A stretch of 64,000 bases of DNA from Xanthomonas bonasiae (GCF_017163705.1 NZ_JAFIWB010000015.1:50085-114084); one strand, 5' to 3'; counted from the stretch's first letter, positions 1 to 11,176 are shown. Notes: generated by a model from the sequence alone, not told the origin. Numbers and translations: made by a program.

Positions 1-59
1 CCTAGGCCTGGGGCGCCGGTTCGTGGGTCCGGCTTGGATGCTTGGGGAGAGAGAGGCAC

Positions 60-3000
60 ATGGATCATTTGATGCGCGGCAGCCGTGCGGCTGCACTGCG
101 GGCGTGGGCGCGTGCCGCCTGCGAACACCACCGGACCACGGCGTCGTCGGGGCGACGCTTGCGGTTGCTGATGGCCGTCCTGCTGTCGGCCGCGCCTGCG
201 CTGGCCGCGGCCGCGGACCTGCAGATCACCAACCTGTCCGACACCGGCTACGATCCCACGCCGGCCGGGGGCAGCGTGGTCTACAGCGTCACCGTCGAGA
301 ACAGTGCCGCCGATACGGTCAACAACGCGGTGGTGATCTTCGACCTGCCCGCCGGTGCCCAGGCGGGCTCGCCGTTGCCGTCCTCCTGCAGCGTGGCCGC
401 CGGCAACGCGCAGCGCATCGAATGCCGGGTCGGCACGCTGGTCGGGACCTTCTCTTCCAACGGCGCGCCGGTGACCTTCCAGTTGCCGGTGAGCACGGTC
501 GGCCTGGCCCCGGGCACGATCGAGATCCGCGGCGCGATCGGCGTGGAAACCGGCCTGCCCGCGGCGAGCACGCCGATCGCCTCGCTGGCCGATGCCGATC
601 CGTTCTTCGCCGGCGACAGCAACGCGGCCAACAATCGCCGCCTGGAAGCGACCACGCTGGAATCGGCGGGCGACCTGAGCGTGGAGAAGACCGCCACGCC
701 GAACCCGGTCGTCGCCGGCGCCGAGGTCACCTATACCGTCACCGTGCGCAACGCCGGACCCAGCGCTTCGGCCGGCTTCACCGTGGTCGACACGCTGCCG
801 GCCGCGGTGCAGTACGTGGCCAACAGCTTCAGCGGCAGCGGCTGGACCTTCAACAGCGGCAGCATGACCGCCACCCACGCCGGCGCGCTGGCCAATGGCG
901 GCAGCAGCAGCTTCACCTTCCGCGCCCGCGTCACCGCGGCCAGCGGCAACATCGTCAACACCGCACGCGTGCAGGCCGGCTCCACGCCGGATCCGTTGCC
1001 CGACAACAACACCGGCAGCGTGACCACCACGGTCACCGCCGGCGCCGACCTGGCGCTGAGCAAGAGCGTCAACCCCTCGCCGGCGATCTCCGGCCAGCCG
1101 GTCACCTTCAACATCCAGGTGCGCAACCAGGGGCCGAGCGCCGCGGTCAATCCGCGCTTCGTGGACAACCTGCCCACCGGCTTCCTGACCACCGGCGGCA
1201 CCGTGCCGGCCGGCTGGACCTGCACCAACAGCAACGGCGACGCCACCCGCACCTGCGCGTTGAACGGCAGCCTGGCGGTCGGCGCCGTAGCCGATTTCAC
1301 CATCGAGAGCACGGTGCCGGCGTCCGGCACCAACAGCAGCGGCGACGTCACCAACAGCGCCACCGCCAGCTCCGACACGCCGGACGCGAACAGCACCGAC
1401 AACACCGGCAGCACCACCTTCACCGTGCTCGCCGACGGTGCCGACCTGTCGCTGCAGAAGACCAAGACCCCGGCGCTGGTGCCGGTGTGGAGCGGCATCG
1501 GCAGCGATCTGGACAGTCGCATGACCAGCAGCATCGTCGTGCGCAACATGGGACCGCGCCCGGCGACCGGCCAGGTGCAGACGGTGGATACGCTGGCGAC
1601 CGGCGAAGAGCTGTTGCAGCCGGACGGCAGCGTGGCGCAGCCGGGCGTGGCGTTCGCCAGCGGCGCGTGGACCTGCACCGTGGACCAGGCCTACAGCGGC
1701 TCCAGCGTGCAGCACGTGACCTGCGATCTCGGTGCCGGTTCGCTGCCGTTGGCAGTGGGCGCGCAGGCGCCGACGCTGCAGTTGCTGACGCGCGCGCGCA
1801 GTTCCTCGGCCAACCTGCTCAACAACGCCTGTACCGGCGGCTCCGGCGGCTCGATCGAGCCGCTGACCGGCAACGGCATCGACCGCGACCCGGAAACCGG
1901 CAACGACTGCTCGGGCGCGGGCACCCGCACCACCGACGAGCGCGCCGACCTGTCCATCGTCAAGCAGACCAATGGCGCCGGCGCCGCCGACAACGTGCTG
2001 GCGGCCAACCAGGACACGCTCAGCTACACCCTGACCGTGACCAACAACGGCCCGGACAGCACCACCGGCGTGGTGGTCAACGACACCGTGCCCGGCTTCG
2101 TCAACGGCCGCACCCAGATCAGCGTGACCACCACCCCGGCCGGCTGGAACTGCGCCGTCAACGGCGCCTCGGTGGTCTGCCGCTCCGGCACCACCGCGCT
2201 GGCCAACGGCGCCACCGCGCAGATCGTCATCCAGGTCCAGCGCGCGCTGTTCGACAGCTTCAACCAGCCCGCCGGCACCTGCGGCGGCACCGCCATCAGC
2301 GGCGCGTTCTGCAACACCGCCGGGGTCGGCATCGATGCGGCCGTGGCCGGTTCGGTGGGCGAGCTCAACGGCAACAACAACCAGGCCTCGGACTGGATCC
2401 GCATCGCGCGCGTGGCCAACGTCGCCACCACCGCCAAGACCATTTCCTCGGGCACGCCCGGCCGCGCCGGCGTCAACACCACCTACGTGATGTCCTACAT
2501 CAACCGCGGCCCGTCGACGGTGCCCGGGGTGATCTTCCGCGACGTGTTCACCCTGCCGGCCAACGATTCGGGCTTCGTGCTGGTGTCCGCGCAGCGCACC
2601 GGTGCCGGCACCCAGGCCTGTACCGCCAGCGCTGGCGCCGGGGTGACGGTCACCGTCGACGCCGGCGGCACCTCCTACGCCAATCCGACCGGCGCGCCGG
2701 CGCAGGTCACCGTGCAGTGCCCGGCGCTGCCCTCGCTCACCAACGAGCAGACCGAAACCCTGCAGGTGGTGATCCGGCCCAACGTCAACAGCGGCAACAC
2801 CGGCCGCCAGTTCGACAACACCGCCGACTTCGTGGTGGACCTCGATGGCGACGGCAACGGCGATGCCACCGCGGGCACCGACGGCGACGGCAACACCTAC
2901 GACTTCAATACCGACACCAGCGACGACAGCAAGAGCGCGCAGCTGCCGTTCGAGGCCGGCCAGGTCGACCTGATCACCAACAAGGTGGACACCGGCTTCA

Positions 3001-6000
3001 CCGGCGGCGTGGATCCGCTCGGCTTCGACGCGACCAATGCCGCGGCGAACCTGATCACCTACCGCATCACCATCCGCAACAACGGCCCGTCGGTCGCCAC
3101 CGACGTGCGCCTGGCCGACACCTTCACTCCGCCGTCCGGCCGCACCGTCACCTTCATCGGCGCCTCGGCCACGCCCACCGGCACCTTCGATCCGGCCGCC
3201 TGTTCGGTGACGTCCGGCAGCAACCCGACCGTGGGCGCGGTGCAGGTGCTGAACTGCCTGATGCCCGGCATCGGCTTCAGCAACAACGTCGCCGGCGTGG
3301 TCGCGTCCGGCCAGACCAGCACGCTGTACCTGCGCTACCGCTACGACACCCCGCCCGGCGCGGCCGGCGACACGGTCAGCAACCTGGCCCAGGCCACGTC
3401 CGCCGAGACCGACAGCAACACCGCCAACAACGGCGCCAGCCAGGAAACCACGATCCGCGCCTCCGCCGACGTGGGCGTGAGCAAGCACGTGATCACCACC
3501 GCGCCCGATGCCGATCCGGATGCGGCGCTGCCGGCCAACGCCACCTCGGTGGGCCTGCGCCAGCCGTTCTTTTACGTCATCGACGGCATCAACAACGGTC
3601 CCGGCGCGAGCCTGTCGCGCGATCGCAGTGGCAGCAGTCCGCTCAACGGCACCGGCACCGTGGTCAGCGACACGCTGCCCGCCGGGCTGGTGGTCGTCGG
3701 CCAGGTGAGCTGGCAGAAGAAGGGCCCGATCCCGGGCGGCGGCGGTGGCGAAGTGCCCAACGGCACCGGCAACTGCACCCAGGCCTCGGCCACGCTGACC
3801 TGCAACCTCGGCGACGTCACCGTCGGCGGCAAGCTGCGCATCGTGGTGCCGGTGCGCTGGGATGCCTATCCGGGCGCGTCGGCGATCAACAACACCGCGA
3901 CCATCACCACCGAGCAGGTCGATCGCGTCCCGCCGAACAACACGTCCACCGTGCCGATCCTGGTCACCCGGGCGTCGCTGGCCGGTACCGTGTTCGAGGA
4001 CCGCGACCGCGCGGGCGGCAACGGCGGCGTTCACCAGAACGGCGAACCCGGCATCGCCGGCGTCACCATCGTGCTGAGCGGCACCGACGCCTACGGCAAT
4101 GCGGTCAACCGCAGCACCACCACCGCGGCCGACGGCAGCTACAGCTTCGACAACCTGTCGGCGGCCGGCGCGGGCGGCTACACGCTGACCCAGACCCAGC
4201 CCACCGGCTATCGCAACGGGCCGGTGGATCCGCCGGTCGCCGGCGCCAGCGCGCCGTCGCTGGGCGGCACCTATGCCGCCGGCAGTCCCAACTCCAGCTA
4301 CACCACGATTCCGGTCGGCGCGTCCGACGCGGCCGTGCGCTACGACTTCCCGGAAGTGCGTCGTCCCAGCCTGTCCGGCCGGGTCTACGTGGACCTGAAC
4401 TTCAACAACGTGCGCGACGGCGGCGATCCGGCGATCGCCGGCGCCACCGTGGAACTGCTCGATGCCGTCACCGGCGCGGTGCTGGCCACCACCAGCACCG
4501 ACGGCAACGGCGCCTACCGCTTCGACGACCTGGATCCGACGCTCACCTACAGCGTGCGCGAGCCGCTGCCGAGCGGGCAGTACAGCAACCGTCCCAGCGC
4601 GATCAATCCCGGCCAGATCGGCGGCGCGGCGTGCGCGGCGGGCACCTGCGTGGCCGGCACCGCGGTGGCCGCGCCCGGCGGCCCGGATGCGGCCAGCACC
4701 GACCGCATCTCGCAGATCCAGCTGGGCGCGGGCCTGGACGGCACCGAGTTCAACTTCGGCGAGAACCCCAGCGGCAGCGCGATCCAGGGACGGGTGTGGC
4801 GCGACGACGACAACGACGGCGTGATCGACCCGGCCGAGACCGGCCTCGCCGACGTGGAGCTGGTGCTGACCGGCACCGACCAGAACGGCCAGGCGGTCAA
4901 CCTGACCACCAAGACCGATGCGACCGGCAACTACAGCTTCATCGGCCTGCTGCCGGGCACCTACACGGTGACCGAGCCGACCCAGCCGACCGGCACCCTC
5001 AACGGCAAGACCGTGCCCGGCGACAAAGGCGGCACCGCCACCGGCGTGACCACCACGCCGTCGGCGATCGCCACCATCGTGCTCGGCGCCAACCAGCAGG
5101 GCCAGCACTACGACTTCGGCGAAGTGGCGGCGGCGTCGCTGTCCGGCCGCGTGTACTACGACAACGACGACAACGGCGTGGTCGGCAGCGACGAATCGGG
5201 CATCGCCAACGTGCGCGTGGTGCTGACCGGCACCGACGATCTCGGCGCCGCGGTGCAACTGAGCGTGCAGACCGATGCGCAGGGCAACTACCGCTTCGAG
5301 AACCTGCGCCCGGGCACCTACACGGTGACCGAACCGGATCAACCGGCCGACACCCGCAACGGCGTCACCAGCGCCGGTACCGTTGGCGGCACCACGCATG
5401 GCGTGGCGACCCCGCGCGAGACCGTGCCGTCGGCGATTTCCGCGGTGGTGCTGACTCCGGGCGCGCAGTCGATCGACAACAACTTCGGCGAGATCGCCAA
5501 CACCCCGGACCTGGTCGTCAGCAAGCTCGCCGACCCGGTCAAGTTCACCGTCAACAACACCGCCCGCTACACGATCAGCGTGCGCAACATCGGCCCGCGT
5601 CCGACCGCCGGCGTGTACCAGGTGCAGGACCGCCTGCCGCCGGGCGTGACCCTGGCGGCGCTGCCCACCGGCAACGGCTGGACCTGCGCCGGCGCGGTCG
5701 GTGCCGACCGTTTCAGCTGCGACGCCAGTACGCTGATCGCGCCCGGACAGACCGCCAGCGATCGCATCCACGTGCAGGTCGCGGTCGGCGCCGCGGCGGC
5801 GACCGGCAACCCGGTCAACAACGCGGTGCTGGTGCAGGGCGGCGGCGAAGACGCCACGCACAGCCCGACCCCGGCCGAACGCGGCGCGTTCGAGGGCGAC
5901 GTGACCCAGCTGCCGGTGTGCGATCCGGCGATCACCCAGAACGCCTGCCGCGTGCCGACCCAGGTGCAGTTGGCGGCCTCGGTGTCGGGCACGGTGTGGT

Positions 6001-7805
6001 TCGACGTCGGCAACGACGACACCCTGCTCGACGGCGGCGATCGCCGCCTGCAGAACTGGATCGTCGAACTGGTCGATCCGACCAGCGGCCAGGTGGTCAA
6101 GACCACGCTCAGCGCCGCCGACGGCAGCTACCGCTTCGGCGACGTGATCCCCGGGCAGAAGTGGCACATCCGCTTCCGCGATCCGAGCTCCGGGGTCATC
6201 TGGGCGTTCCCGGTCAGCGGCGAGACCGCTTCCGGCGCCGCCGCCCCGTGCGCGGCCGACGCGGCGATCAGCAACGGCAGCAACAGCTCGTGCCGGGTCA
6301 GCGACGGCGGCATCAGCCAGCTGGAAGTGGTGCTCAAGGCCGGCGAGAACCTGCCGCAGCAGAGCCTGCCGGTGGATCCGTCGGGCGTGGTCTACGACGC
6401 GGTCACCCGCGACCCGGTGCCCGGTGCGATCGTCACCCTGGCCCCGATCGGCGTCTGCGCCGGCTACGACCCGGCCACCAGCCTGCTCAACAGCGCGGCC
6501 GGCGGCTACCGCATCGACGGCAACGCGGTGTCGATGACCGTCGGCAACGACGGCTACTACCAGTTCCTGTTCGGCCCGGCGGCGCCGGCGCGCTGCGAGT
6601 TCGAGCTGACAGTGACCCCGCCGGGCGGCTACGTCTTCGTCTCCACGCTGATCCCGGCCGAAGGCAGTTCGCTGTCGCCGCCCGGCGCGGTGGGCAGCAA
6701 CTACCAGGTGCAGCCCAACGCGCTGGCGCCGACCGGTCCGGTCGGCACTGCGACCCAGTACTACCTGCGGCTGTTCGCCGGGTCGGCCACCGCCGGCATC
6801 GTGCACAACCACATTCCGCTGGACACCGCGGTGGCCACCGGCCTGGCCATCACCAAGACCGGCGACCGCCAGACCGCCGAAGTGGGCGATACCGTGCAAT
6901 ACACCATCACCATCCGCCAGACCGCCGGCAGCCCGCTGCAGACGGTGAACGTGGTCGATCGCCTGCCGCGCGGCTTCACCTACATCGACGGCACCGCGCG
7001 CGCCAACGGCGTGGCCGTGGCCGAGCCGCTGGGCAAGCCCGGCCCGACCCTGGGCTTCGCCACCGGTCCGATCCAGGTCGGCCAGCAGATCGCGCTGACC
7101 TACCGGGTGCGCATCGGCGTCGGCGCGCAGCAGGGCGACGGCATCAACCGCGCGCAGGCGCACGGCTGCTCGATCGCCGGCGGCTGCATCGATCCGGTCT
7201 CGCTGCAACCACGTTCCGGTTCGTTGCCGTCCAACCAGGCGCAGTACCGCGTGCGCGTCAGCGGCGGCGTGTTCACCGAGGAGGGCTGCGTGCTGGGCAA
7301 GGTGTTCGTGGATTGCAACGTCAACCACGTGCAGGACCGCGAAGAGCTCGGCATTCCCGGCGTGCGCCTGTACTTCGAGGACGGCACCTGGGTGATCAGC
7401 GACTCGGAAGGCAAGTACAGCTACTGCGGCCTGCCGCCGCAGAGCCACACGCTGAAGGTCGATGCCAGCACGCTGCCGGTCGGCTCGCGCCTGACCACCA
7501 GCAGCAACCGCAACCTCGGCGATGCCGACAGCCTGTTCATCGATCTCAAGAACGGCGAACTGCATCGCGCCGACTTCGTCGAGGGCAGCTGTTCCAACCC
7601 GGTGATCGAGCAGGTCAAGGCGCGCCGCACGCAAGGCGAGGTGCGCGCGCCGGAAACCGAAACCGGCCATGCGCCGCTGCGCTTCAGCAGCAAGCCGCTG
7701 CGCGCGCCGCAGCAGGGCACCGACAGCCCGGCGCAAGCGCCGATCGTCAAGCCGCGCGGCACCCCACCGCCCGATGTCACCGTTCCTGCGGAGGTGCAGC
7801 CATGA
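60..7805 (+). CDS. Giant secreted DUF11/SdrD B-like repeat protein
   Basis: About 2581 residues. The ATG at 60 is chosen because a GGGGAGAGAG ribosome site lies just upstream; a TTG at 42 is in frame but has no such site. A signal peptide is followed by cleavage near residue 50 (hydrophobic LLMAVLLSAAPALAAAA). The mature part is a string of Ig-like repeats: DUF11 domains (pattern ADLxxxKxxxP..YTVTVRNxGPS) starting near residues 52, 203, 329, 461, 629, 783, 969, 1137, 1816 and 2260, and SdrD B/CnaB-like domains (LSGRVYxDxxxNGxxDxxExGIxxVxVxLTG) near 1307, 1438, 1576, 1693, 1976, 2106 and 2412. The latter carry Asp/Asn-rich loops that suggest calcium binding. The C-terminal 80 residues are Pro/Lys-rich. 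It ends in an ATGA overlap with the beta-barrel gene, so the two are probably co-translated. A surface or adhesin-like structural role is inference; no sortase motif was seen and no enzyme domain is visible. Confidence 0.85.
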   Translation: MDHLMRGSRAAALRAWARAACEHHRTTASSGRRLRLLMAVLLSAAPALAAAADLQITNLSDTGYDPTPAGGSVVYSVTVENSAADTVNNAVVIFDLPAGAQAGSPLPSSCSVAAGNAQRIECRVGTLVGTFSSNGAPVTFQLPVSTVGLAPGTIEIRGAIGVETGLPAASTPIASLADADPFFAGDSNAANNRRLEATTLESAGDLSVEKTATPNPVVAGAEVTYTVTVRNAGPSASAGFTVVDTLPAAVQYVANSFSGSGWTFNSGSMTATHAGALANGGSSSFTFRARVTAASGNIVNTARVQAGSTPDPLPDNNTGSVTTTVTAGADLALSKSVNPSPAISGQPVTFNIQVRNQGPSAAVNPRFVDNLPTGFLTTGGTVPAGWTCTNSNGDATRTCALNGSLAVGAVADFTIESTVPASGTNSSGDVTNSATASSDTPDANSTDNTGSTTFTVLADGADLSLQKTKTPALVPVWSGIGSDLDSRMTSSIVVRNMGPRPATGQVQTVDTLATGEELLQPDGSVAQPGVAFASGAWTCTVDQAYSGSSVQHVTCDLGAGSLPLAVGAQAPTLQLLTRARSSSANLLNNACTGGSGGSIEPLTGNGIDRDPETGNDCSGAGTRTTDERADLSIVKQTNGAGAADNVLAANQDTLSYTLTVTNNGPDSTTGVVVNDTVPGFVNGRTQISVTTTPAGWNCAVNGASVVCRSGTTALANGATAQIVIQVQRALFDSFNQPAGTCGGTAISGAFCNTAGVGIDAAVAGSVGELNGNNNQASDWIRIARVANVATTAKTISSGTPGRAGVNTTYVMSYINRGPSTVPGVIFRDVFTLPANDSGFVLVSAQRTGAGTQACTASAGAGVTVTVDAGGTSYANPTGAPAQVTVQCPALPSLTNEQTETLQVVIRPNVNSGNTGRQFDNTADFVVDLDGDGNGDATAGTDGDGNTYDFNTDTSDDSKSAQLPFEAGQVDLITNKVDTGFTGGVDPLGFDATNAAANLITYRITIRNNGPSVATDVRLADTFTPPSGRTVTFIGASATPTGTFDPAACSVTSGSNPTVGAVQVLNCLMPGIGFSNNVAGVVASGQTSTLYLRYRYDTPPGAAGDTVSNLAQATSAETDSNTANNGASQETTIRASADVGVSKHVITTAPDADPDAALPANATSVGLRQPFFYVIDGINNGPGASLSRDRSGSSPLNGTGTVVSDTLPAGLVVVGQVSWQKKGPIPGGGGGEVPNGTGNCTQASATLTCNLGDVTVGGKLRIVVPVRWDAYPGASAINNTATITTEQVDRVPPNNTSTVPILVTRASLAGTVFEDRDRAGGNGGVHQNGEPGIAGVTIVLSGTDAYGNAVNRSTTTAADGSYSFDNLSAAGAGGYTLTQTQPTGYRNGPVDPPVAGASAPSLGGTYAAGSPNSSYTTIPVGASDAAVRYDFPEVRRPSLSGRVYVDLNFNNVRDGGDPAIAGATVELLDAVTGAVLATTSTDGNGAYRFDDLDPTLTYSVREPLPSGQYSNRPSAINPGQIGGAACAAGTCVAGTAVAAPGGPDAASTDRISQIQLGAGLDGTEFNFGENPSGSAIQGRVWRDDDNDGVIDPAETGLADVELVLTGTDQNGQAVNLTTKTDATGNYSFIGLLPGTYTVTEPTQPTGTLNGKTVPGDKGGTATGVTTTPSAIATIVLGANQQGQHYDFGEVAAASLSGRVYYDNDDNGVVGSDESGIANVRVVLTGTDDLGAAVQLSVQTDAQGNYRFENLRPGTYTVTEPDQPADTRNGVTSAGTVGGTTHGVATPRETVPSAISAVVLTPGAQSIDNNFGEIANTPDLVVSKLADPVKFTVNNTARYTISVRNIGPRPTAGVYQVQDRLPPGVTLAALPTGNGWTCAGAVGADRFSCDASTLIAPGQTASDRIHVQVAVGAAAATGNPVNNAVLVQGGGEDATHSPTPAERGAFEGDVTQLPVCDPAITQNACRVPTQVQLAASVSGTVWFDVGNDDTLLDGGDRRLQNWIVELVDPTSGQVVKTTLSAADGSYRFGDVIPGQKWHIRFRDPSSGVIWAFPVSGETASGAAAPCAADAAISNGSNSSCRVSDGGISQLEVVLKAGENLPQQSLPVDPSGVVYDAVTRDPVPGAIVTLAPIGVCAGYDPATSLLNSAAGGYRIDGNAVSMTVGNDGYYQFLFGPAAPARCEFELTVTPPGGYVFVSTLIPAEGSSLSPPGAVGSNYQVQPNALAPTGPVGTATQYYLRLFAGSATAGIVHNHIPLDTAVATGLAITKTGDRQTAEVGDTVQYTITIRQTAGSPLQTVNVVDRLPRGFTYIDGTARANGVAVAEPLGKPGPTLGFATGPIQVGQQIALTYRVRIGVGAQQGDGINRAQAHGCSIAGGCIDPVSLQPRSGSLPSNQAQYRVRVSGGVFTEEGCVLGKVFVDCNVNHVQDREELGIPGVRLYFEDGTWVISDSEGKYSYCGLPPQSHTLKVDASTLPVGSRLTTSSNRNLGDADSLFIDLKNGELHRADFVEGSCSNPVIEQVKARRTQGEVRAPETETGHAPLRFSSKPLRAPQQGTDSPAQAPIVKPRGTPPPDVTVPAEVQP

Positions 7806-10800
7806 GCCGGCCCGTCACGACGCGCCGCCTGCCGCGGCTGACCCTGCTCGCCTGCGCCCTGGCCGCGCTGCCGGCGCTGGCCCAGCAGACGGTCGGCAGC
7901 AGCCGCTTCACGCCGGTGCTGGGCGAGGCCGGCACGCTGTACCCGCGCACGCCGAGCAGCGCCGATGCCGCCGCGCAGACGCTGGCGCCGCGCGGCACGC
8001 TCGACGCGCACGCCGCGCAGGGCATGGACCAGGTGCAGGTGGAGGTCGACCGCGATGGCGCGCCGGCCGACGGCCAGACGCCGGTGCACGTGACCGTGCG
8101 CCTGCTCGACGACGCCGGCAAGCCGTTGCAGGGCGAGCACTTCGCCACCGTCGAACACACCGGCGGCCGCATCCTGCTGCCGGGCTCGCGCACCGACGAA
8201 CTGGGGCCGGGCGCGGCCGATGCCGACAAGGTCACCCCGGGCGTGCAGCTGCCGGTGCGCGACGGCGTGGCCGAGTTCGACCTGCTCGCGCCGGACCAGC
8301 CGCAGGACGTGGTGCTGCGGGTCAGCGCCGGCGGCCACAGCGCCGAAGGCACGATCGGGTTCGTGCCGGAGATGCGCGAGATGATCGCCACCGGCCTGAT
8401 TGAGGGTGTGGTCAACTTCGGCCGCCGCGACAACAGCGGGCTGATCGCGCCGGTCGATCACGACGACGTGTTCGAACGCGATATCCGCCGCTGGGAAAAG
8501 CAATTCAACAACGGCAAGGCCAACGCTGCCGCGCGCACCGCGTTCTTCGTCAAGGGCCGGATCAAGGGCGAATACTTGCTCACCGCCGCCTACGATTCGG
8601 ACAAGGACGTGCGCGGCCGGCTGCTGCGCGACATCCAGCCGGAAGAGTTCTATCCGGTGTACGGCGACTCCTCGCTGCGCGGCTTCGACGCGCGCTCGGC
8701 CGAGCGCCTGTACGTGCGCGTGGACAACCGCCGCAGCTATCTGCTGTACGGCGATTTCCAGACCGGCGACACGCTGGCCACCGCGACCGGCGTCGGCGCG
8801 CGCAGCAGCATGCCGCAGCGCAGCCTCGGCACCTACAACCGCACCGCCACCGGCCTGGGCTGGCACTACGAGAACGCACGCGTGCGCTCCAACGTGTTCG
8901 CCATCCAGGACTCGCTGCGCCAGGTGATCGAAGAATTCGCCAGCCAGGGCAGCGGCCCGTACGCACTGCGCAACAACGCGGTGCTGGAAGGCAGCGAGCG
9001 GGTGGAAGTGGTCGTGCGCGACCGCAACCAGCCCTCGCGGATCGTCTCGGTGCAGCCGCTGGCGCGGTTGGTGGACTACAGCTTCGAGCCGTTCTCGGGG
9101 CGCATCCTGCTCAACCAGTTCCTGGCCTCGTTCGACAGCGACCTCAATCCGGTGTCGCTGCGCATCACCTACGAACTCGACCAGGGCACCGAGCGCTTCT
9201 GGGTCTACGGCGCCGACGGCCAGCTGCGGCTGACCGATGCACTGGAAGTCGGCGGCGCGGTGGTGGACGACCGCAACCCGTTCGCCGAATTCCGCATGGG
9301 CAGCGTCAACGCCGGCTACCGCTTCGGCCCGAATACCGCGATGGCGGTGGAGTTCGCGCGCACCCAGAGCGAGATCAACACCAACTCGATCAACCAGGTC
9401 GCCACCCCGGGGCTGCAGGACCTCAGCGGCCGCGTCGAAGGCGATGCGTGGCGCGTGGAGTTCGGCCACGACGGCGACAAGCTCGACGCCAACCTGTTCG
9501 CCGCGCGTACCGATCCGGCGTTCAACAACCCGGCCTCGCCGCTGTTCGGCGGGCGCGGCGAGTACAACGCCAAGGTCGACTACCACCTGACCGAGCGCGT
9601 GGACCTGTATGCCGAAGGCCTGCGCAGCGAGGACCGCAACCCGGACGGCGGCAAGCGCGATGCCGGCGGTGCCGGCGTGCGCGTCGGCGCCACCGAAAGG
9701 CTCACCCTGGACGTCGGTGTGCGTTCGATCCGCGAGACCGTCGGCGCGTACTCGCCGTGGTCCTCGGGCCTGGGCTACGGCAACACGGGTGGTCTGACCG
9801 GCGGCTTCGCCACCGGCTCCGGCGGCGGCGCGCTCGGCTACGGCCAGCAGCCGCTGGATCCGTTGACCGGCCTGCCGGTGATCGGCTCCAGCAGCGCCGT
9901 CACCGGCACCGCCAGCGACCTGCCGATCGGCACCCGCCTGGAATCGGATAGCGCGCGCATCGGCGCCGGCTACCGCGTCGGCGCCAAGCTGTCGCTGGGC
10001 GCCGAGTACGAGCAGAGCGTGTCCGGCGAAGACCGCAACCGCATCGCCGCCGGCGTCGATTACCAGGTGCTGGAACGCAGCCGCCTGTACGGCCGCTACG
10101 AGAAGCAGACCGGCCTGACCAGCGCTTACGGCATCACCACCACCGACCGCGAGGCCGATGCGCTGGTGTTCGGTATCGACAGCAGCTACGTGCGCGACAC
10201 CCAGGCGTTCTCCGAGTACCGCATGCGCGATGCGATCAGCGGCCGCGACGTGCAGGCCGCCTCCGGCATCCGCAATACCTGGGACGTGCGCGAGGGCGTG
10301 CGCCTGAGCAGCTCGGCCGAACACGTGAAGGTGTACGACGGCAACACCGGCGATGCCACCGGCCTGGCGCTGGCGCTGGACTACGGCGTCAACCCGCTGT
10401 GGCGCGGCTCGGTGCGGGTGGAGTACCGCATCAGCGGCGACGTCGCCCAGACCGCGACCGACGAGGCCTTCGACACCACGCTGGTGCAGTTCATGCTGGC
10501 GCGCAAGCTCAGCCGCGACTGGACCCTGCTCGGCCGCAACTACCTGCTGCAGACCAACTACGCCGCGCGCGGCGACGTGCTGCAGAACCGCTTCCAGCTG
10601 GGCGTGGCCTACCGCGATACCGACACCAACCGGATCAACGCGCTGGCCCGCTACGAGTACAAGCTGGAGCGCGACGAGAGCGGACTGACCCTGCTCGACG
10701 GGCAGGCGGTGGACGGCAGCAGCCAGGACATCAGCAGCCGCGCGCACATCGTCTCCACCCATGCCGACTGGCATCCGTCGCGGCCGTGGTGGCTGACCGC

Positions 10801-11176
10801 GCACGTGGCCGGCAAGTGGCAGCAGGACCGTTTCGCCTATGCCGACGGCGGCCGCGTGGACAGCCGCTTCCATGCGGTGCTGGTGTCCGGGCGCGTGGTC
10901 TACGACATCACCGAGAACTGGGACATCGGCGTGCTCGGCTCCACCTTCCGTGGCCAGAGCGGTTCCAACCAATACGCCTACGGCATGGAAGTGGGCCGGC
11001 TGCTGCGCCAGAACCTGTGGCTGTCGGCCGGCTACAACTGGTCCGGCTACACCGCCGACCGCGACCTGTCCGGTTACGAGTACACCCAGCAGGGCGTGTT
11101 CCTGCGCCTGCGCTTCAAATTCGACGAAGACCTGTTCCGCCGGGATCCGGTCCGTTACCGCGACCCGGCGCGCTGA
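7802..11176 (+). CDS. Outer-membrane beta-barrel protein partnered with the DUF11 protein
   Basis: 1124 residues. The ATG overlaps the previous stop by four bases (ATGA). The N-terminus is a signal peptide (MSRPVTTRRLPRLTLLACALAALPALAQ). Residues about 60-200 look like an Ig-like periplasmic region (VEVDRDGAPADGQTPVHVTVRLLDDAG). From about residue 200 to the end the sequence is a long series of alternating amphipathic strands with YG/RYEYK/Y.LG patterns, typical of a large outer-membrane barrel. The last strands are rich in aromatics (GVFLRLRFKF), followed by a short basic tail. There is no TonB box or clear plug domain, so TonB-dependent receptor is not assigned. Position between a giant secreted repeat protein and an OmpA-like protein suggests it anchors or exports the repeat protein; that is inference. 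Confidence 0.7.
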   Translation: MSRPVTTRRLPRLTLLACALAALPALAQQTVGSSRFTPVLGEAGTLYPRTPSSADAAAQTLAPRGTLDAHAAQGMDQVQVEVDRDGAPADGQTPVHVTVRLLDDAGKPLQGEHFATVEHTGGRILLPGSRTDELGPGAADADKVTPGVQLPVRDGVAEFDLLAPDQPQDVVLRVSAGGHSAEGTIGFVPEMREMIATGLIEGVVNFGRRDNSGLIAPVDHDDVFERDIRRWEKQFNNGKANAAARTAFFVKGRIKGEYLLTAAYDSDKDVRGRLLRDIQPEEFYPVYGDSSLRGFDARSAERLYVRVDNRRSYLLYGDFQTGDTLATATGVGARSSMPQRSLGTYNRTATGLGWHYENARVRSNVFAIQDSLRQVIEEFASQGSGPYALRNNAVLEGSERVEVVVRDRNQPSRIVSVQPLARLVDYSFEPFSGRILLNQFLASFDSDLNPVSLRITYELDQGTERFWVYGADGQLRLTDALEVGGAVVDDRNPFAEFRMGSVNAGYRFGPNTAMAVEFARTQSEINTNSINQVATPGLQDLSGRVEGDAWRVEFGHDGDKLDANLFAARTDPAFNNPASPLFGGRGEYNAKVDYHLTERVDLYAEGLRSEDRNPDGGKRDAGGAGVRVGATERLTLDVGVRSIRETVGAYSPWSSGLGYGNTGGLTGGFATGSGGGALGYGQQPLDPLTGLPVIGSSSAVTGTASDLPIGTRLESDSARIGAGYRVGAKLSLGAEYEQSVSGEDRNRIAAGVDYQVLERSRLYGRYEKQTGLTSAYGITTTDREADALVFGIDSSYVRDTQAFSEYRMRDAISGRDVQAASGIRNTWDVREGVRLSSSAEHVKVYDGNTGDATGLALALDYGVNPLWRGSVRVEYRISGDVAQTATDEAFDTTLVQFMLARKLSRDWTLLGRNYLLQTNYAARGDVLQNRFQLGVAYRDTDTNRINALARYEYKLERDESGLTLLDGQAVDGSSQDISSRAHIVSTHADWHPSRPWWLTAHVAGKWQQDRFAYADGGRVDSRFHAVLVSGRVVYDITENWDIGVLGSTFRGQSGSNQYAYGMEVGRLLRQNLWLSAGYNWSGYTADRDLSGYEYTQQGVFLRLRFKFDEDLFRRDPVRYRDPAR

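Noticed and set aside
23..7801. Upstream part of a long plus-strand frame running through the giant repeat gene in another frame and into the barrel gene
   Set aside because: It reads as Arg/Gln/Gly/His low-complexity peptide from shifted GC-rich codons; the real barrel protein starts at 7802 with a signal peptide.
7802..11176. TonB-dependent receptor
   Set aside because: Barrel-like strands are visible but there is no TonB box or plug domain sequence.
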